From the NCBI GenBank assembly GCA_018105865.1, contig CM030835.1, positions 8,281,916-8,345,915 on the forward strand: a stretch of DNA of 64,000 nt, read 5' to 3'. Source of the DNA: Metaphire vulgaris (Eukaryota > Annelida > Clitellata > Crassiclitellata > Megascolecidae). This document shows, in pieces, positions 59,169 to 64,000 of this stretch. A program made the translations under genes and the position numbers. How positions within the stretch are numbered: position 1 is the stretch's first letter; every line of letters starts with the position of its first letter. The notes beneath the pieces are model-generated. The model searched no databases and was not told the origin of the DNA. It worked only from the letters and a program-made list of their open reading frames with translations.

Positions 59169-60276
59169 GCTCTGCTATATCATACCGCTGTTCTTCTTCC
59201 TCTTCTTCAGGTTCCATACTCCGACGTCGGCTCAAACGCCGTCATTCCTATACCTGGAAACGGATTCTGATTCTTTTTTTTGATGTGCAAATGAACATAC
59301 TACGTCTTTCCCTGAAAACTGCCAACAAATGATCTCGAAAGACTGTATCGACCGGGGTTAATTGGTACTTACACGACTACATACACTCTTATAAACACAT
59401 ACATGTACAGTATGCACACGCACATATACATACAGTATACGACACGCACGTTCAAACACAGGAACACGCGTACATAATATACAGTATAAGCATGCGGCCC
59501 TTATCAAGCATACAGACGTCACAATATTGCCTGCACGATGCAAGATAACATAATCCACCGCCCACGAATGACGTGTCGCCATACCTGTGGCTTGGCTTCT
59601 GATGTTCCGTTCTCCGCTTCTGGCAGGAATGTTTCAAACCTTTTGACACGACTCTAAGACTAGCCTCTCGGCTATTCGTGTCGTCAGACATAGTTCGATA
59701 ATTATCCGGCTTTGAACTAATGCCCCTTTGCCCCTTCTAAGCTGCCCTTAACTGTTTGTAACTAGCTGATAGTCTAAAAACTCGCTGTGTATGTATTTCA
59801 CTAAAGCAGTCGTTTTTTTCCACCGATACAAGGAGGTCTTGAACTGAGCGCCTACTGTATACGGCGATCTTACTAAACACAAGAGCAGTAGGCTATTTAT
59901 TATACGACGGCATGCACAGATTCTGAAAATCAGGTGCGGATGGATATACTGCTGCTACTGTTGCTGAAGCGGTTCGTTTGTCTGTCCCTATAGCGACAGA
60001 GAAGGAGAGGCATTACCTGTATTAAGAAATAATTCCGACACGAAATCTCATTTCCAGTTTTATAGTTCGAGATACTGATAGCGGATCCTATGCACGACAC
60101 ACGACGATAATATCCTCCCGTGAAGAAGCAGACTCTAGATTCATGCGGAGAATAGAGAAGCCACAGCGTTGCTTCAATTGTTCCAAAAGTGTCTTCCGCA
60201 AAAGCAGTTGCATCGTTATAAATAATCTAAAGAAATTCTTGATACGTAGAACAAAACATTATGTCCACCCATGTTA

Positions 60277-60408
60277 ATAATAATAATAATAATAGCAGTG
60301 GTGGTGGTGGTGGTAGTAGTAGTAGCAGCAGTGGTGGTAAGTGGCAGTGGTGGTGGTGGTGGTAGTAGTAGTAGCAGTAGTAGTAGCAGTAGTGGTGGTA
60401 GCAGTAGT

Positions 60409-60439
<31 letters not shown>

Positions 60440-60471
60440 GTAGTAGCAGTAGCAGCAGTAGCAGCAGTAGC

Positions 60472-60559
<88 letters not shown>

Positions 60560-60560
60560 A
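60277..60560. repeat. (TAG)n/(CAG)n/(GGT)n compound microsatellite
   Basis: Mixed GGT, TAG and CAG units ending in about 29 nearly pure TAG units from 60473. Confidence 0.97.
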
Positions 60561-60982
60561 GAACTTATTAGACTGGCATATCGTACTGATACAGTGTAGG
60601 ACTCATAACAATTGAAAATACATGTAGTCTGCTTAGTCCATCCTGTCGAGCGTAACTTTCTCTTTCCATTCCTGCTTTGAGTGCGAATCTTTTCCTCCTT
60701 GTCGTCTTTATTTACTCTTAGTTCTAAGATCTCAATTTTTTTTCTTCTTCCAGTTAGTGTAATCTCTGATACAACCTGTCTGGACGAGTGAATAGCCTGG
60801 CAGAAAAGGGGCAATTTGTCGACGAGTTGGTTGGGGGTGGGTGGGAGGGTGGTAGACTGTCTCCGGCAGTTAGGCGAATAATTGGTCCCCGGTTCAGCCC
60901 CCATCAGTTGCGATATCGATCCGACAGATCCTCACTAAGGCGTCTCCATCGCCGAGGTAGGCGCGGTCAGCCTTGGATGGTT

Positions 60983-61027
60983 GGAGGGGGGAGAGTGGGA
61001 GAGGGAGAGTGGGAGAGGGAGAGGGAG
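60983..61027. repeat. (GGGAGA)n tract
   Basis: GGGAGA/GTGGGA units. Confidence 0.92.
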
Positions 61028-61382
61028 CGATCTAGGACGAAAGACGATCGGGACTGGGAACAGGCTATTGAACGCTGCCGCCGCTATACCGTGGAGAATC
61101 GGACGGAGTTTGGGGTTGTAACTGCAGAGCGTCGGTGGTACGGGGGGCAGTAACGAAAACAAACGCCGGAACAAACAGTCTTTGGCTTATATTAGGCACT
61201 CGGGTGCAGTGAATCCGCGACCAAATTTCTGTTTATTCTACTGTTAATTCGGTTCTCGTCTTAAGCTGCAGTTTGCTTCGCGTTACTTGCGGAAACCCAA
61301 ATCAGATCATAATGGACTTACTCTTCCTGAAAACAGCGCAACGCACACTGATACACTGTATTAGCATCAAACAGGATCCACG

Positions 61383-61495
61383 ATGATGATGATGATGATG
61401 ATGACGACGACGACGATAATGATGTTGTTGCTGCTGCCGCTGATTATGATGTTAATGTTAATATTAATAATAATGTTAATAATAATAATAATAAC
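61383..61495. repeat. (GAT)n, (GAC)n and (AAT)n tract
   Basis: Short GAT, GAC and TTG/CTG runs, then AAT units. Confidence 0.92.
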
Positions 61496-62333
61496 TGTAT
61501 TTTAAGTATAATCTATCTTTTACTAAAATCACTGCATGTGGAATTGGCAGGAAATATTTTCGAAAACGTTTCAAAACTTGGCATTTTAGACTGCGATTCG
61601 TAATCCGAGCTGAGTCGAGTTTTTAATAGAGAAACACGTCGTGACAGAAATGAAAACTTATATTAGCCTTTTTTGACATCCGATTTCCAGTCACATGGAT
61701 TCATATTCCAGCAGCCTATATGTACACCGTATACGCCGTCTGCTGCATAGATTCTCAACATTAAAAATTCTCGAATATCTAATTTAACACGCAGTTGTTA
61801 CTCTCTGCGTTTGCCTAGAAGGCCATAAAAAGTGCTGGCTTTTTCTCTCAATCTCAGTGGAAAATACTGCGATTACTACTCGCTGTGTTCGAGTACGGAT
61901 TTTGGTCTTTTTTTGTTGTTATTTGTAGACTCAAAGACAGCCAGGCAAAGAAGAAGGAGAATACAGGAACAGACCTACTATAGAGAACAAGAAGGCAAAT
62001 AATGAGATTACACAGCAAGACCCTAATGTGAATAAATGGCCCGGTGGGGACATAGCGGTTCTCACGCAGGTCAGAACCTACTAAATCACTCTGTAGACTC
62101 TGTTTTTTGTTATGCTTATATCCGCCCTTATCCGGCTTTCCCAAGCTACCACTCAGACATTTTGTAAAATTTTCCTGAATCTGTAAAAGCAACTTATTTC
62201 TTGCGGTCCTTTAAACGAATAGTACTCAGTACTTGTAAAAAAACATTCCAGTGGCAGCACCGTATACGTTATAAGGCTTACGTCTAAAGATATTCATTTT
62301 AAAAATAATTTTCGCCGATTTGTTTCTACAAAG

Positions 62334-62453
62334 TCCCAGGTCCTGTGACCGATTTCGTGACAATCGGACGAGGATACAACGTCCTGAATCTGTCCTGGAA
62401 AAAGCCGACAGCACTCAACGGAATCTTCCTGGGATATACGCTAATGCTCTCAG
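62334..62453 (+). CDS. L1CAM/neuroglian-family protein, first half of FN3-4
   Basis: This exon (120 nt, phase 1 to 1) follows the acceptor TCTACAAAG. It encodes PGPVTDFVTIGRGYNV, LNLSWKKPTALNG and IFLGYTLMLS. VP.PV at the start, LSWKKP and NG...GY are the FN3-4 landmarks of neuroglian. An N-glycosylation site is present (NLS). The donor G|GTACCG is acceptable. Confidence 0.92.
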
Positions 62454-63095
62454 GTACCGTTTTCAGGCGTTTTCCAGGAATTTGCGTTTAGGGGGTGTAT
62501 GTCCCAGAATTGCAGGGGGTGTCAATGTTCAGTGTTTCATCTAGACTCATTGGACTCGGGGAGGAATAGAATTGGACCGGGGGCGGCGGGGGTGTTCGAA
62601 ACGGACGGACGGAGTTTAGTTCGATGAACGAGGAGGGCAGGGAGAAGATGAGGATGAGGATGAGGAGGAGGAGGAGGAGGGGTAGTATTGACGTGATGTT
62701 CCTCTGGTTACCTTTTCGACGAAACGAACCGATTTCATCTCTCCCTCTCTCACTCTCTCTCACACACACACACACTCTCTCTCTTTCGCTCTTTATTTAT
62801 CTTCTTAAGCGAGATTTTTATAGTTCAGAATTTCTCAATAACTTTAGGTAGACAATTCCTATTCAGTAGAATGGCGACAGAAAGAGGAATCTGTAAAAAA
62901 AAACTCTGAAAATTCATTAGACCGAACTGTCTTTTCGCCTAATCGTGCCGACCACGCGGGCTCCGAGGTAGTTTCGCTGTACGAGTTACAAGAGTCAAAT
63001 CAACGACTGCAGTTTTCGTCGTCGTCGTCGTCGTGGCTATGTCATCATCGCATTACCGTTGGAAAATTGGTTTTGTTCTTCTTCGTGTCTGGCAG
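62454..63095 (+). other. intron of the L1CAM/neuroglian gene (642 bp)
   Basis: Phase 1. About a quarter of it is copy B of the inverted repeat (62594-62738). CT and CA runs follow at 62739-62785, and a GTC run lies at 63018-63033. The acceptor is TGTCTGGCAG at 63095. Confidence 0.87.
62594..62785 (-). repeat. interspersed repeat of unknown type, copy B
   Basis: Bases 62594-62738 are the inverse of 35221-35361, and the adjoining CT/CA run corresponds to the GA run beside copy A. The element class is unknown. Confidence 0.85.
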
Positions 63096-63281
63096 TCGTT
63101 AACCCCGCGGATCAGGTTCACGGAAGGGGCCAAGCGATACACATTAACGAGCCCAATAAGACACGACTGGCGGTCACGGACCTCCTGCCCGACCGCACGT
63201 ATCGGCTGCGCCTGGCCGGTCGGACGGGCGCCGGGCCCGGTCCGTCGATCGTCATCGAGTCACGAACGCTGACGAAAACCC
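63096..63281 (+). CDS. L1CAM/neuroglian-family protein, second half of FN3-4
   Basis: This exon (186 nt, phase 1 to 1) encodes VNPADQVHGRGQAIHI, then LAVTDLLPDRTYRLRLAGRTGAGPGPSIVIESRT. The L..L.P.T.YR..L...T..G.G motif is the F-G part of FN3. The start was set by phase and by the acceptor at 63095. The donor is strong (C|GTAAGT), so the gene continues right of the window into FN3-5, the membrane segment and the cytoplasmic tail. Third positions are again GC-rich. Confidence 0.92.
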
Positions 63282-64000
63282 GTAAGTAGGAGGACACACA
63301 CACACACAGCCTACGTCGATCTATATATACAGCGACATTTATAGCGGCGACAACACTCATTTCTTCTTTCGTCTGTCTCTGGCTTTGAACCGTTCGACGT
63401 TTTCGTCTTCTAGTTCTAAGTCATTGCCACCATCATCCAGTTGTGCACGTTGTTCTGATATGTATGTCATCTATAAAATAAGTGTATTCATATTATAAAA
63501 CTGGTTGTTTATTTCTTTCATCGGCGTAGTCAGAGACGTACTCTACGGTGGGCGCCCCGCCCCCTTATTCTGACCGGGGCAGGTAGTGAGATTTGCGAAT
63601 TTTGCGCAAATCGTTGAGATATGTTAAGGATGGGGGGGGTAGCATCGTGATGGAAGACAATACGTGAATGTTCGAAGTAGTCCTTGAACGAGCGTTTTTT
63701 GTTCGTCATGGAATTTTGTACCCGAAAATGAGGATGCGCCCCTGTTCCAGATTCCTGGTTGCGCCACTGAGTTCTGTCAGATGTTTAAAGCAATGGACCA
63801 ACATGTATGGAAAGCTTTTAGGTTTACTGATTGGCGATGCTTATCCAAACCAGTTTCAACTCTCTAAATCGTATTGTCTTATTAAATTAGATCCTGATAA
63901 TATACAGTATATTCACGTTATTCAGGTACATGCATAATAATACAAGAAACGTGAAAATATGTTGCCATTAATTTTGCATTTATAACCAAATCAGAACAAG
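63282..64000 (+). other. start of the next intron
   Basis: A transposon fragment lies at about 63690-63777. Its right end, read inverted, is CAGTGGCGCAACCAGGAATC, followed inward by a GGGGCGCATCC segment and a GACGAACAAAAAACG motif, which ties it to 4332 and 26126. No exon was seen. Confidence 0.7.

Larger units (their letters stand above)
56975..62333 (+). other. intron of the L1CAM/neuroglian gene (5.4 kb)
   Basis: Phase 1. It contains two long trinucleotide tracts (58595-58817 and 60277-60560), GC-rich patches (57950-58250 and 60830-61140) and three TAGGCCTA octamers within 210 bases (57060-57270). The remainder, including 59170-60230 and 61500-62330, shows no exon or transposon end that I could support. 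Confidence 0.85.

Overview
This is animal DNA, very probably from a marine invertebrate bilaterian. The coding exons are short, bounded by GT-AG sites and separated by introns of 0.6 to 14 kb. CpG is not strongly depleted. Microsatellites and small terminal-inverted-repeat transposons fill much of the non-coding sequence. The species cannot be named from the window.

The main gene, on the + strand, is a member of the L1CAM/neuroglian family of neural cell-adhesion molecules. Seven exons are visible: 25720-26013, 40074-40447, 43338-43571, 55414-55544, 56740-56974, 62334-62453 and 63096-63281. They encode the last Ig domain (Ig6 by family alignment) and fibronectin type III (FN3) domains 1 to 4, about 525 residues. 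Intron phases fit at every junction (1, 0, 1, 0, 1, 1), and each junction rebuilds a recognisable family sequence. One base is missing in a C run near 43362-43365 and shifts the frame inside FN3-2. Ig1-Ig5, FN3-5, the membrane segment and the cytoplasmic ankyrin-binding tail are not seen. A possible signal-peptide exon lies at 13264-13345, but nothing Ig-like was found between it and 25720, so its link to the gene is unproven.

At the left end, 2813-3148 looks like the terminal exon of a second + strand gene encoding a U1/matrin-type C2H2 finger of the ZNF385/ZMAT kind. The ~10 kb between the genes carries a 926-bp hAT-type element, other small transposons, microsatellites and a near-consensus CTCF-type site (8988-9003).

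The rest is introns. They hold about 15 elements with 8-bp target duplications (most exact or 7/8, some weaker) and mainly CAGTGGCG- or CAGGG-type ends. There are also two Harbinger-like elements with 3-bp duplications, a 72-bp piggyBac-like element nested in a hAT element, and a 136-bp element whose core imitates the CCCTAA telomere repeat. Other repeats are a 5S-rRNA-derived SINE candidate, a tRNA-like SINE head, two fragments with a degenerate LINE reverse-transcriptase motif, and a ~145-bp inverted repeat pair 27 kb apart. A short motif close to GATGACCTTTTTTGCTTGTC recurs at about 17 places inside transposons with different ends and different target-duplication lengths; this is the most unusual pattern seen here.
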